This document shows, piece after piece, positions 35,113-44,782 of a stretch of DNA of 64,000 nt (the first letter of the stretch is position 1; every line of letters begins with the position of its first letter). This DNA comes from Cyclobacterium qasimii M12-11B. Its GTDB lineage: Bacteria > Bacteroidota > Bacteroidia > Cytophagales > Cyclobacteriaceae. The stretch covers positions 1 to 64,000 of the forward strand of contig NZ_ATNM01000074.1 in NCBI RefSeq assembly GCF_000427295.1. The letters are read 5' to 3'. Under the pieces are notes generated by a model. The model saw nothing but the letters and a program-made list of their open reading frames with translations, made no database searches and had not been told where the DNA came from. The position numbers and the translations under genes are program-made.

Positions 35113-37269
35113 ATGAACAAAGGACTAAAATCGAATAGAAGGGATTTCTTGAAAATTGCAGCAACTACTGGAGGTGGTTTATTGATAGGCTTCAATTGGT
35201 CAGCTTGTGATTCACCTAAAATGAAAGTCATTAGTGATCAGGAGATTTATGATAGAGCGGTTAATTTTAATAGCTTTTTATCCATTTCCCCATCCAATCA
35301 CGTGGTGATTTTTTCACCCAATCCTGAATTGGGGCAAAACATCAAAACCTCATTTCCAATGATTGTAGCTGAGGAATTGGATGTTGATTGGGCCAATGTA
35401 AGGGTTCAACAAGCCTTTTTAGATACTGAAAAATACGATAGGCAGGTTACCGGAGGCTCTGGAGCAATGCCGCATTCCTGGCAGCGATTGAGACAAGCAG
35501 GAGCAACAGCTAGACAAATGCTGATGGAAGCAGCGGCCAAGCGACTAAATGTTCCCATTACCGAATTAAAAACGGATAAAGGCAATGTAATTCATGGTTC
35601 GAAAAAACTGAATTATGGAGAACTTGCCAATGAAGCTGCTGCTTTGACTGTTCCTGAAGAGGTCAAGTTAAAAGAGGTCAAAGATTTTAAAATCATTGGT
35701 ACTGCAGTAAAAAATGTAGAGAATGATGCCATGTTTACAGGGCAGCCTCTTTATGGACTGGATGTTTACCGCGACGGTATGCTTCACGCCATGATCCAAA
35801 GGGCTCCTTTTGGAATGAAGTTGAAAAGTGTAGATGCCGATGAAGCCAAAAAGGTAAATGGGGTCAAAGATGTGGTTACTTTCAAAGATAACGTAGCTGT
35901 GGTAGGAACAGGCACCTGGCCTTTGATGAAAGCAAGAAAATTACTAAAAATAGCTTACGAGCCTATAGACAAAGCCTTAGAATCTACAGCATTTCACAAT
36001 AGTAAATTTGATGAAATGCTTAATTCAGGTGCTGCGGAAGTTAAAAGAAAAGATGGAGACGTAAATGCAGCATTCAAAAACGCAGCAAGAATAATCAAAA
36101 GTGAATACCAATGTCCTTTTTTATCCCATAGCCCAATGGAACCCATGAATTTCTTTGCTAATGTGAAGGAGGACAGTGTAGAGTTGATTGGTCCTACGCA
36201 AACACCAGACAGGGCAAGAAATGCTGCTGCTGAGATTTGTGGGATTGCACCTGAAAAGGTAAGTGTGGAGTTGACCAGACTTGGCGGTGGTTTTGGAAGG
36301 CGGCTAAGAGCAGATTTCGTTGAAGAAGCGGTAGAATTGTCAAAAATGCTTAAAGCACCTGTCAAGTTAACCTGGACCAGGGAAGATGACATTACAGGCG
36401 GAGCTTATAGGCCTGCTGTTAAGTATAGGTTTGAAGCCGCTTTAAATAGTAAGGATGAATTAGTTGGCTATAAACTGACAGGTGTTGGTATGAATTCTGG
36501 TAATTCTACCCGGGAGAATAATTTCCCTGCCGGGGCCATAGAAAACCTGGAAATAAAGTCAATGGCATTTGATTCTCCAATTACCACAAATGCCTGGCGT
36601 GCGCCAATTACTAATTTTCTGGCTTTTGCGGAGCAATCCTTTCTGGATGAAGTTGCCGAAGCGATGGGTAAGGATCCGGTAGCCTTCAGGTTGGAACTTC
36701 TAGACAAGGCCAAAGCCAATCCCGTTGGAGAAATCCACTACGATATTGACCGAATGAGGGGAGTGATTAACACAGCGGTTGAAAAATCAGGTTGGGGCAA
36801 AAAACAAGGCGTTTCTCAGGGGTTTAGTGTTTACTTCTCCCATAGATCTTACGTTGCTCAAGTAGCTGAGGCAAGAATAGTAGATGGCAAAGCAATTTTG
36901 GATAAGATATATGCCATCACAGATTGTGGAATCGTAATCAATCCTACTGGAGCTGATCAGCAAGTAAGAGGAGGGATGTTAGACGGCATGGGACATGCCA
37001 TGTTTGCCAATTTAACCTTTACCGATGGAATAGCAGATCAGAAGAATTTTGACACCTATCGATTGATTAGGATGAAGGAAATACCTGAGATCGAAACCCA
37101 TTTCATAGACAATGGAATTGATCCTACAGGATTGGGAGAACCGGCTTTACCGCCTACGGGAGGAGCGGTTGCCAATGCCATCTACAAAGCTTCAGGTCAG
37201 CGATTGAGAAATCAACCTTTCTCTAATGAGGAAGGGATGAAAAATCTGAATTTGGGAAATCCGGCTTAA
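35113..37269 (+). CDS. Molybdopterin-binding catalytic subunit of a molybdenum hydroxylase (IorB-like)
   Basis: A 718-aa catalytic subunit binding the molybdenum cofactor. A twin-arginine motif with hydrophobic stretch (NRRDFLKIAATTGGGLLIGF, about residues 8-27) predicts Tat export to the periplasm with its small partner. Molybdopterin motifs are GGSGAMPHSW, LGGGFGRRLRADF, WRAPITNF and the terminal GLGEPALPPTGGAVANAI, with the catalytic Glu in GLGEPA. As in IorAB-type enzymes there is no FAD subunit in the operon, so electrons probably pass to a cytochrome or quinone route. The substrate, an aldehyde or N-heterocycle, cannot be read from sequence. A strong terminator follows. Confidence 0.93.
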   Translation: MNKGLKSNRRDFLKIAATTGGGLLIGFNWSACDSPKMKVISDQEIYDRAVNFNSFLSISPSNHVVIFSPNPELGQNIKTSFPMIVAEELDVDWANVRVQQAFLDTEKYDRQVTGGSGAMPHSWQRLRQAGATARQMLMEAAAKRLNVPITELKTDKGNVIHGSKKLNYGELANEAAALTVPEEVKLKEVKDFKIIGTAVKNVENDAMFTGQPLYGLDVYRDGMLHAMIQRAPFGMKLKSVDADEAKKVNGVKDVVTFKDNVAVVGTGTWPLMKARKLLKIAYEPIDKALESTAFHNSKFDEMLNSGAAEVKRKDGDVNAAFKNAARIIKSEYQCPFLSHSPMEPMNFFANVKEDSVELIGPTQTPDRARNAAAEICGIAPEKVSVELTRLGGGFGRRLRADFVEEAVELSKMLKAPVKLTWTREDDITGGAYRPAVKYRFEAALNSKDELVGYKLTGVGMNSGNSTRENNFPAGAIENLEIKSMAFDSPITTNAWRAPITNFLAFAEQSFLDEVAEAMGKDPVAFRLELLDKAKANPVGEIHYDIDRMRGVINTAVEKSGWGKKQGVSQGFSVYFSHRSYVAQVAEARIVDGKAILDKIYAITDCGIVINPTGADQQVRGGMLDGMGHAMFANLTFTDGIADQKNFDTYRLIRMKEIPEIETHFIDNGIDPTGLGEPALPPTGGAVANAIYKASGQRLRNQPFSNEEGMKNLNLGNPA

Positions 37270-37325
37270 CCTTTACATTAAGGTTTTAAAAAAGCAATGT
37301 TGTAAACATATAGCCTTTATTTATT

Positions 37326-37355
37326 AACCACGGGTTATTTACCCGTGGTTTTTTT
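37326..37355 (+). terminator. Rho-independent terminator after the hydroxylase operon
   Basis: A perfect 10-bp stem AACCACGGGT/ACCCGTGGTT (37326-37335, 37341-37350) with loop TATTT and a following T-run (seven T in all, two of them in the stem), 57 bp after the stop. The rest of gap 37270-37620 is AT-rich leader DNA without a recognised gene. Confidence 0.92.
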
Positions 37356-37620
37356 ATGCTATTTCGTATAAATTTCGGCTTTCGTAAATCCTTTATAGAT
37401 TTTTTATTATTCTGGTTAAAGCAAAACAATTTCTTAGAATTTGAATTTTATTATACATCCTTTGCACAATTTTTTTATCTTGGATACTGATAATTGGAAT
37501 TCACATAAGGATAGCTTGTAAGGGGCCTGTTAAGTAGAATACTGAAGTAGATTCCATTTGCCAATTACGAGTTAAAGCCTTATTTGTTTCTATTAAATTA
37601 ACCCAAAAACCAAAAGGCAC

Positions 37621-38766
37621 ATGACATGGTATAAATCCTATTGTTTTATTTTTCTTGCCTTTTATTTTAGTATCCCCGTTTTCAACCATTCCTATTTATT
37701 TGCCAAGGAAGGTCATTCAGTTATAGAGGAGCCGCCGATACACAGGTATTTGTATGTAGCAGTTCCGGGTATCCGAAATTACTTAGGTTATGGGGGGCAT
37801 GGTTTATTGGTTTTTGATATAGACAAGGGCCATGAATTTGTGAAAAGAATTCCTTTACAAGGTTTCAAGCAGGATGGTACGCCATCAAATATAAAAGGAA
37901 TAGCAGTGAGCATTCCACTGAATAGTGCTTATATCAGCACCCTTGAAGGGCTGCAACGATTGGATTTAACCTCAGAGAAAATTATTTGGGAGAAGGCTTT
38001 TGATGGAGGGGCAGACAGGATGTCCATTTCTCCTGATGGGATGACCATGTATTTGCCTTCCCTTGAAAAGGATTTTTGGAATGTAGTCAATTGTGAAAGC
38101 GGAGAAATCATTACCAAAATAAAGGTTTACGACCGGGCGCACAATACCATTTATGGCCCTTCTGGAGATTTTGCCTATATGGCTGATATAAGTTCACCTT
38201 ATCTATACGTTGCACAAACAAAAGGGCATACCATAGTAAATAAAATCGGCCCTTTCTCTCATGGTATTAGGCCCTTTACCATAAATAGTCAGGAAAGCCT
38301 GGTATATGTCAATGTTAATGAACTGCTGGGTTTTGAAGTTGGAGATTTAAAAACCGGAAAAGTGCTCGCCAGCATACAAGTTGAAGGTTGGGACAAAGGT
38401 CCGGTGAGAAGACATGGAAACCCCAGCCACGGGATAGGACTCACTCCTGATGAAAAAGAAATCTGGATCAGTGACGGCCATAACATGCGCATGCATCTAT
38501 TTCAAGCAACCGCGCCTTATCAACAACTCACAACAATTCCATTGCAGGACATGCCTGGATGGATTACCTTTAGCCTGGATGGGAACTATGCATACCCTTC
38601 AAGTGGAGAGGTGATTGACGTCAAATCCAGAAAAATAATACATTTACTTCAGGATGAACACAATAATTATGTTGCAAGTGAAAAGATGATCGAATTGCAC
38701 TTTCAAGATGGTAAAATAATAGCCAAGGGAGATCAATTCGGCTTAGGTAGAAAAATGAAACATTAA
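37621..38766 (+). CDS. Secreted YncE-like beta-propeller protein
   Basis: A 381-aa protein with an N-terminal signal peptide (CFIFLAFYFSIPVF) and repeated YVTN/YncE-type blades, each ending in a D-x-x-TG-K-like turn: VFDIDKGHEF, RLDLTSEKI, VVNCESGEIITKIKVYD, VGDLKTGKVLASIQVEG, IDVKSRKII. Seven blades fit the length. Such propellers are exported binding or scaffold proteins, and some sit beside redox enzymes. It follows a periplasmic hydroxylase and precedes malate synthase by 39 nt, but a functional link is not shown by sequence. Confidence 0.8.
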   Translation: MTWYKSYCFIFLAFYFSIPVFNHSYLFAKEGHSVIEEPPIHRYLYVAVPGIRNYLGYGGHGLLVFDIDKGHEFVKRIPLQGFKQDGTPSNIKGIAVSIPLNSAYISTLEGLQRLDLTSEKIIWEKAFDGGADRMSISPDGMTMYLPSLEKDFWNVVNCESGEIITKIKVYDRAHNTIYGPSGDFAYMADISSPYLYVAQTKGHTIVNKIGPFSHGIRPFTINSQESLVYVNVNELLGFEVGDLKTGKVLASIQVEGWDKGPVRRHGNPSHGIGLTPDEKEIWISDGHNMRMHLFQATAPYQQLTTIPLQDMPGWITFSLDGNYAYPSSGEVIDVKSRKIIHLLQDEHNNYVASEKMIELHFQDGKIIAKGDQFGLGRKMKH

Positions 38767-38805
38767 CGGGTTCTTATAATTTATAAACAATATTAAATTT
38801 AAGCA

Positions 38806-40692
38806 ATGAATAATTCCGCAATCATTATCAGGGATAATTTGACAGAAGTTTATGAGGATGTTTATTCCTCAGGAGTGCTAGAGGCCTTAGCGTACATGGC
38901 TCCATTTAATGAAGAAGTTAAGAAGTTGATGAATATAAGACTTCGTAGAAGAAAAGAACGAAGTCAAAATGAAAGTAGAATAACATTTTTAAATCCTGAA
39001 ACCAATATCCCTGGAACGAATATTAAAGTAAGTGATGCCAGGGAGGGTAATTTTGAGGGGGCTGAAATCCCCTCAGATCTTCAAAGACAGTGGATTCAGG
39101 GTACAGGTCCTGGAGCAAAACCAAATGCAAGCCTGGAAAGTAGCATTCGAAATGTCGCTTATGCTTTGCTCTCTGGTGCAGATGGTTGGATGTTTGATGG
39201 TGAAGATGCCTTGGGACAAGTTTCTACCATGTCACTAGACAATCAGCGCAATCTCAAACTGGCAATACATAAATCCCCTGTGTTTTTATCTGTTGCCGAA
39301 GAGGTGGCTACGCAGATGAACAATTGGAGCCGAATATTTTTTGGTCAGGATAAAATTCAGGACTGGAGGACACAGTTAAATTTCACAACCAAGATTTTCA
39401 GAGCCAGGGGGCTTCATTTGGATGACAGGCATATTCGCCTCAGTGATGGTGCTTCCTTTTCTGCTTCCATTGCTGACCTGGTACTTTATGTGGTGAATAA
39501 TGCAAGTGCATTGATTTCTGCGGGTTCATCCATTGTGCTTTACCTGCCCAAAATTCAGACTGCGGAGGAAGCTGCTTTATGGAACAGAATGATCAGTGCT
39601 TTGGAAAGCCATTTGGAGCTGGAAGAGGGGACTGTAAAAGTATATGTATTGGTGGAGCAACTAGAAGCCACTTATCAGCTAATGGAAATCAGGGCTGCCT
39701 TAGGGAGACATTTTGTTGGTTACAATACAGGGCGCTGGGATTATATCAATAGTGTGTCTGATGCCATGGCCTGGGATCAATCTTTCATTAATCCCAATAT
39801 TGAATCAATAGGCATGACCTATGGTTACATGAGGAATTATGAAGACAGGGTAAGAAGGGCTGTGAATACCCCTGATATGAATGGTAACTTTGCACTGTGG
39901 CAAGGAGGTATGGAGCCAAATATTCCGGTTGGATCTACAGAGGGTGTTAATTCAAGTATGGAGAAAGCCCTTGCAGGAGCAGAGAGAGAGCTCAGTGAAG
40001 GAGCTAGTGGGAAATGGGTGGCCCATTGGAAAATGGTTCATATCGTGCGACCGGTTTGGGAAAAGAAGAATGAGGCCAACCAGATGGGAAGAACTTTTGA
40101 GAGGCTAAGCTATACCCAGGAAGATGCCGATGGTCTGATTTATCTGGAACCTGCTCCCAGAACCATCCGAGGCGCAAGAAATCTTTTAAGCGTAGGCCTG
40201 CAATATGGCAATGCCTTTGGGCAAGGCATGCAGGCGGCGGCCTTAAAGCCCGCTGATTTTTTTGGGGATGAGAATGTACTCTATCTAATGGAGGACATGG
40301 CAACGGGCGAAATTCGCCTTAGCATTCTTTGGGAGTGGCTGCACAAACATGCCGAGATTACTTCAGCAGATGTAGACGCTGGAGTAGAAGAAGGGGCTAT
40401 TTTCACTCAGGAGTTGTTTGATAAATTGCTTGAAGAAGAATACGACAAGCTACTGAATGCCAATAATAAAGATGTGTATGAAGCCTCAAAGGTTACCACA
40501 CTTCCCATAGCAAAATCCATTGTCAAGAAATATGTAGGAGAGGAAAAGAAGATTCCCTGGTTTATAGATTTGTTAAATATCAATCTCAATAATGTGGATT
40601 TAAAAATGGCTGATAAAAGGATCGATCTTTACATTAAACTTTTGAATGAAAAAGGGGAGCGGGTAACTGAAAATCTCGATTTTACCATATGA
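38806..40692 (+). CDS. Malate synthase family protein
   Basis: A 628-aa TIM-barrel protein of the malate synthase family, which condenses glyoxylate with acetyl-CoA to malate. Recognisable segments are PETNIPGTNIKVSDAREGNFEGAEIP, LLSGADGWMFDGEDALGQVSTM, LEEGTVKVYVLVEQLEATYQLMEIRAAL (with the barrel Glu) and HFVGYNTGRWDYINSVSDAM. The length differs from both the usual A (about 530) and G (about 720) forms. No isocitrate lyase is nearby; instead an LctP/GlcA-type permease follows after 36 nt, which suggests use of imported glycolate or glyoxylate rather than the classical shunt. Confidence 0.85.
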   Translation: MNNSAIIIRDNLTEVYEDVYSSGVLEALAYMAPFNEEVKKLMNIRLRRRKERSQNESRITFLNPETNIPGTNIKVSDAREGNFEGAEIPSDLQRQWIQGTGPGAKPNASLESSIRNVAYALLSGADGWMFDGEDALGQVSTMSLDNQRNLKLAIHKSPVFLSVAEEVATQMNNWSRIFFGQDKIQDWRTQLNFTTKIFRARGLHLDDRHIRLSDGASFSASIADLVLYVVNNASALISAGSSIVLYLPKIQTAEEAALWNRMISALESHLELEEGTVKVYVLVEQLEATYQLMEIRAALGRHFVGYNTGRWDYINSVSDAMAWDQSFINPNIESIGMTYGYMRNYEDRVRRAVNTPDMNGNFALWQGGMEPNIPVGSTEGVNSSMEKALAGAERELSEGASGKWVAHWKMVHIVRPVWEKKNEANQMGRTFERLSYTQEDADGLIYLEPAPRTIRGARNLLSVGLQYGNAFGQGMQAAALKPADFFGDENVLYLMEDMATGEIRLSILWEWLHKHAEITSADVDAGVEEGAIFTQELFDKLLEEEYDKLLNANNKDVYEASKVTTLPIAKSIVKKYVGEEKKIPWFIDLLNINLNNVDLKMADKRIDLYIKLLNEKGERVTENLDFTI

Positions 40693-40728
40693 TTCGCTTA
40701 GTTTAATTTTTCACAATAGCTTCTAAAA

Positions 40729-42444
40729 ATGTCACAAAATCTTTTGTTTTTTCTTGCTGCTTTTCCAATTCTGGTGGCATCTATTATGTTGGTTGGGTTT
40801 CGTATAGCTGCAAAAATCACGATGCCGGTGACCTTTCTGCTCACGGCAATTTTGGCATTTGCTTTTTGGGACATGTCTTTTGTTACCATTTTAGCCTCCT
40901 CTATTCAAAGTTTGTTTATCACTTTTGATATTCTTTACATTGTTTTTGGCGCCATTCTTTTGCTTAATTTCCTGAAATTTTCAGGGGCAGTAGACCGTAT
41001 TCGGGATGGTTTCTCTGGAATCAGTAGGGATAGGAGGATTCAGGTAATTATTATTGTCTGGCTTTTTGGGTCTTTCCTTGAGGGGGCCGCTGGATTTGGT
41101 ACACCTGCTGCTATTGTAGCCCCATTATTGGTGGCACTTGGTTTTCCTGCCTTAGCAGCTGTTGTTTTGGGTATGATGGTCCAAAGTACAGCGGTTACCT
41201 TTGGTGCTGTTGGAACACCTATATTGGTGGGGATCAAAGGTGGTTTGGAGAATCCTGAATTGACGGCCAGATTGGATCAGATGGGGATGAATATGTCCGA
41301 TCTTTTGAATATAGTGACCGGGAATGCTGCAATTATCCATGCCATTGTGGGAAGTTTTATGCCTTTTTTAATGGTATTGATGCTTTGTCGGTTTTTCGGT
41401 AAAAACAGGTCATGGAAAGAAGGATTTCAAGTTTTTCCTTTTGCCCTTTTTGCGGGACTTTCCTTTACTGTTCCTTATTTGATTACAGGACTGCTATTAG
41501 GTCCGGAGTTTCCATCACTAATAGGTGCTTTGGTAGGCCTTTCACTTGTTGTTTTCGCTGCTAAAAGAGGCTTCCTGGTGCCAAAATCTGTTTGGGAAAT
41601 GGAGGAGGCCAGCAAATGGCCTGAAGATTGGTTAGGTGCTGCAAATTTGAAAAGCACTAAAGAAGTGTCTGATGTCTCTTCCTCTAAACCCAAAATATCA
41701 TTGAAATTGGCCTGGCTGCCCTACTTTCTGTTGGCGGTTTTGCTGGTGCTAAGTAGATTGCCACAGTTGCCTATTAAAGGCTGGTTTACTAGTTTTTCTT
41801 TTGGTCTTAGTCAGATTTTTGACACCAGTATTTCAGCTTCCAGTACTCCTTTGTATTTGCCTGGAACGCTTTTGCTTATCGTATGTGGGCTTACTTATTT
41901 TCTACATGGGATGAATAAAAAGGAAGTCGTGGCGGCTTTTACTGAGAGTAGCCAGATGATCTTTAAAGCTGGCGCTGTTCTTTTATTTGCTGTAGCAATG
42001 GTAAGGGTCTATATAAATTCCGGGGAAAATGCTTCTGGTTTGTTGTCCATGCCTATTTTGATGGCAGAGTGGACCGCGGCTAAAGTGGGGATGGTTTATC
42101 CTTTCTTTGCGCCGATTATAGGAGCCTTAGGTGCCTTTATTGCCGGTAGCAATACCATTAGTAATTTGATGTTTAGCTTGTTTCAATTTGGTGTGGCAGA
42201 TAACCTTGGAATGTCGCCTACCTGGATTTTAGCCTTGCAGGCAGTAGGTGCTGCTGCTGGTAATATGATAGCCATACACAATGTAGTAGCCGCTTCTGCC
42301 ACAGTAGGTCTATTAGGGAAAGAAGGGAGCGTGCTTCGAAAGACTATTCTTCCTACACTTTACTATCTGCTATTGACTGGTTTGATAGGTTTTGTTCTTA
42401 TCGGTGTTGTGGGTGTTGTAGACCAATTCATGCTTAATAATTGA
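40729..42444 (+). CDS. LctP/GlcA family L-lactate or glycolate permease
   Basis: A 571-aa inner-membrane transporter with about 12-14 hydrophobic helices. The family signature is plain: [19 protein letters not shown], then [20 protein letters not shown] and [21 protein letters not shown], and [24 protein letters not shown]. Members (LctP, LldP, GlcA) import lactate or glycolate with protons. Adjacency to malate synthase mirrors the E. coli glcB-glcA pair, so glycolate is a good guess. A short soluble loop of about 50 residues with DVSSSKPK lies in the middle. Confidence 0.92.
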   Translation: MSQNLLFFLAAFPILVASIMLVGFRIAAKITMPVTFLLTAILAFAFWDMSFVTILASSIQSLFITFDILYIVFGAILLLNFLKFSGAVDRIRDGFSGISRDRRIQVIIIVWLFGSFLEGAAGFGTPAAIVAPLLVALGFPALAAVVLGMMVQSTAVTFGAVGTPILVGIKGGLENPELTARLDQMGMNMSDLLNIVTGNAAIIHAIVGSFMPFLMVLMLCRFFGKNRSWKEGFQVFPFALFAGLSFTVPYLITGLLLGPEFPSLIGALVGLSLVVFAAKRGFLVPKSVWEMEEASKWPEDWLGAANLKSTKEVSDVSSSKPKISLKLAWLPYFLLAVLLVLSRLPQLPIKGWFTSFSFGLSQIFDTSISASSTPLYLPGTLLLIVCGLTYFLHGMNKKEVVAAFTESSQMIFKAGAVLLFAVAMVRVYINSGENASGLLSMPILMAEWTAAKVGMVYPFFAPIIGALGAFIAGSNTISNLMFSLFQFGVADNLGMSPTWILALQAVGAAAGNMIAIHNVVAASATVGLLGKEGSVLRKTILPTLYYLLLTGLIGFVLIGVVGVVDQFMLNN

Positions 42445-42466
42445 CCTTTTTATCTATTAATTGATC

Positions 42467-42538
42467 GATAAATTAGATTATCCATCAATAAATTGATAAA
42501 TTGAATTATCATTTAAAATATAGATAAATTGAATTATT
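42467..42538 (+). repeat. Three direct repeats with an exact 28-bp period before the SatD-like gene
   Basis: GATAAATTAGATTATC (42467-42482), GATAAATTGAATTATC (42495-42510) and GATAAATTGAATTATT (42523-42538) start exactly 28 bp apart. The third copy abuts the ATG at 42540. These look like operator iterons controlling the following gene pair. The downstream protein has a helix-turn-helix-like C-terminus, so autoregulation is possible; this is inference. Confidence 0.6.
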
Positions 42539-42539
42539 G

Positions 42540-43154
42540 ATGATAGGGATAATAACAGGCGATTTGATCAATTCAAGGAAGGTTCCGGCAAGTCAATGGA
42601 TGCAGGAGTTGAAGCAGGAATTGAAAGAATGGGGAAACGAAGGTAAAGATTGGGAAATATACAGAGGGGACAGCTTTCAATTGAGGATAAATAACCCAGG
42701 AGAGTTACTCTATGCAGCAATATTGCTCAAGGCGACTATCAAATCTATTGATCCTTTAGACATTAGAATGGGCTTGGGTATTGGTGAGGAAAATTTCACT
42801 GCTGACCGTTTACTGGAAAACAATGGCAGTGCTTATGTCTACTCAGGAGAGGTGTTTGAAGACCTAGAAAAGAGGCATCAGAGGATGATGCTCAAGAGTG
42901 ATTTTAACGAGTTGGACCAGGAAATAAACCTGATGCTTCAGTTAGCATTAACAATAATGGACAACTGGTCAGTAAACTCTTCAAAAATGGTTTGTCTAGC
43001 ATTCAAGTTCCCTACAAAAAATCAAACGGAATTGGGGGATATGGAGGGTATAAGTCAGAATTCCGTAAGTGCCAGACTTTCCAGAGCCAATTTTGAGGTG
43101 ATTAAAACATTGGTGGATTACTTCCCAAATCGAGTAGCAAAATTCTTGTCATGA
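42540..43154 (+). CDS. SatD-like protein with C-terminal HTH
   Basis: A protein of about 204 aa. The N-terminal part opens with GIITGDLINSRKV and continues WEIYRGDSFQLRI and IRMGLGIGEE, which matches the SatD family and has a distant nucleotide-cyclase/GGDEF-like beta-alpha flavour. The C-terminal 50 residues (NQTELGDMEGISQNSVSARLSRANFEVIKTLVDYF) read as a helix-turn-helix like that of sigma-70 region 4. The ATG at 42540 is chosen over the TTG at 42537. It overlaps the DUF3307 gene by 4 nt, the usual pairing of these two families. Function unknown; probably regulatory. Confidence 0.75.
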   Translation: MIGIITGDLINSRKVPASQWMQELKQELKEWGNEGKDWEIYRGDSFQLRINNPGELLYAAILLKATIKSIDPLDIRMGLGIGEENFTADRLLENNGSAYVYSGEVFEDLEKRHQRMMLKSDFNELDQEINLMLQLALTIMDNWSVNSSKMVCLAFKFPTKNQTELGDMEGISQNSVSARLSRANFEVIKTLVDYFPNRVAKFLS

Positions 43155-43849
43155 TAGTATTAATAAAACTAATTTTAGCCCATTTATTGGGAGATTTTGT
43201 ACTGCAACCGAACCGTTGGGTGCATGCGAAAGAGGCAAAAAAACTAAAGGCATACCAGCTGTATGTACATCTATTGGTACATGGAGCATTAACCATGTTA
43301 TTCATTGCAGAACTTTCCTTTTGGCCCTATGCTGTTGGCATCATGCTCGTTCACGGGATAATCGATGTGACCAAGCTTTATGCACAAAAGGCGCAAACCA
43401 AAAGGTATTGGTTTTTTATAGACCAATTGGGCCATATCATTACTTTGATTGTGGTTGCAGGAATCCTTGATCCGACGCTTATAGACTTGATTTACCCTGT
43501 TTCGGAGAAACATTGGTTGGTGATCACCTTGATGGTGTTTTTATCCTTGCCGGCATCTATAATTATCAAGACCGTAATTTCTAAATGGACACCTGCTGCC
43601 GACGATGAAATTGGCTCATTGGAAAAAGCAGGTCAATACATAGGTATACTTGAGCGCTGGTTTGTATTGGTGTTTATTATTGCAGGAAAATGGGAAGCCA
43701 TTGGCTTTCTGGTAGCAGCCAAATCCGTATTTAGGTTTGGTGATTTGAAGGAATCGAAAGACAGGAAATTAACCGAGTACATTTTAATTGGAACCCTTGT
43801 CAGCTTTGGGTTGGCCATATTATGCGGATGGATCTACGAACAATATTAA
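43151..43849 (+). CDS. DUF3307 membrane protein
   Basis: A 232-aa integral membrane protein with the DUF3307 opening ILAHLLGDFVLQPNRWVHAKEAKKLKAYQLYVHLLVHGAL and the conserved GIMLVHGIIDVTKLY and FFIDQLGHIITLIVV segments with buried His/Asp. About six helices are visible. It is translationally coupled to the SatD-like gene (ATGA overlap). Its function is unknown; the conserved His and Asp residues in membrane segments suggest metal or proton binding. Confidence 0.85.
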   Translation: MIVLIKLILAHLLGDFVLQPNRWVHAKEAKKLKAYQLYVHLLVHGALTMLFIAELSFWPYAVGIMLVHGIIDVTKLYAQKAQTKRYWFFIDQLGHIITLIVVAGILDPTLIDLIYPVSEKHWLVITLMVFLSLPASIIIKTVISKWTPAADDEIGSLEKAGQYIGILERWFVLVFIIAGKWEAIGFLVAAKSVFRFGDLKESKDRKLTEYILIGTLVSFGLAILCGWIYEQY

Positions 43850-43906
43850 CCATAACCTTTACAAAACGAATTGGCTTGGATGAAGAGATAGAATTGCTAA
43901 GACGCA

Positions 43907-44782
43907 CTATTCAATAAGTTTAAACTTGAAGTTAGAAAGAGGTCTAAGCTGTGCAAGCCTTGAAATACCCCTTGCAGACAATTGCAAAATCCGATGATAT
44001 CCTCCTGTAACCTGGGCATCTTTCATTAAGATGATGATTTTTCCTGCATGGGTTAATTGAACTGTTCCAGGGTAAACCGGGCTTGAAATAAGCTCAGGAA
44101 GTTCATGCTTAAGTTTTTCAATCAGATGGATCCCCATTCTATTTTGGATGGTAGACAGCGTAAATGAGGTATTTGTCAATGTAAATTGTTGCTTCTTGTT
44201 CAGGGAGGAAAAAGAGGGCCCTCGATAGGCAGGAACAAAAATCATTTGAGGCAAATTCTTGGTTTTAATTTTAGCAAAGTCCGAAGGTATAGGAGTTGGA
44301 GAACTGGAATAAATTAAAATATCACTGTCAGAAAATTTTGCCAATGGAGTGATTTTGGGATAAAAACTTTGACTGCCCAATACTTTTTCACTTGTAAAAG
44401 TACCATTAATAGCCATGTAGAGCCATTGCCCCTGACTGAAGGGAAAGATGTTTAGTCTTGAATAAGCAGATACATTGATGATTTCATTGGTGGCATATAC
44501 TTTGGAATCAACTTCTATTTTTGCATTGGCACCGGTGCAAACTATTTGGCAACTTTCGGTGAAATAAAGGTTGATATTCCCCATATATATTTCCAAACAA
44601 GCAGCGCCAGGATCTTTTCGGACCAGTAAATTGGCAAGATGGAAAGCTTCTTCATCCATTGGGCCAGACAAAGGAATTCCTTTGTCCACAAGGTTCAATC
44701 TGCCCTTGTCTTGGATGGTGGTAAATAATCCCGCTTTGACAAAAACTAGTTTACCCACCGTATGATTTTTTTTCCCAATCAT
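43907..44782 (-). CDS. pxpC: 5-oxoprolinase subunit C (KipA/biotin-dependent carboxyltransferase family)
   Basis: A 291-aa subunit of the ATP-dependent PxpABC 5-oxoprolinase, which turns the damage metabolite 5-oxoproline into glutamate. Family marks are AGLFTTIQDKGRLNLVDKGIPLSGPMD, NLLVRKDPGAACLEI, FVPAYRGPSF and SSPVYPGTVQLTHAGKIIILMKDAQVTGGYHRI. I use the ATG at 44782; the frame is open to 44833. Either way it overlaps the pxpB end. Last gene of the pxpA-pxpB-pxpC set. Confidence 0.92.
   Translation of the reverse strand: MIGKKNHTVGKLVFVKAGLFTTIQDKGRLNLVDKGIPLSGPMDEEAFHLANLLVRKDPGAACLEIYMGNINLYFTESCQIVCTGANAKIEVDSKVYATNEIINVSAYSRLNIFPFSQGQWLYMAINGTFTSEKVLGSQSFYPKITPLAKFSDSDILIYSSSPTPIPSDFAKIKTKNLPQMIFVPAYRGPSFSSLNKKQQFTLTNTSFTLSTIQNRMGIHLIEKLKHELPELISSPVYPGTVQLTHAGKIIILMKDAQVTGGYHRILQLSARGISRLAQLRPLSNFKFKLIE

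Noticed and set aside
42467-42538. CRISPR array
   Set aside because: Only three 16-bp units with 12-bp spacers and no cas genes; the spacing fits operator sites.
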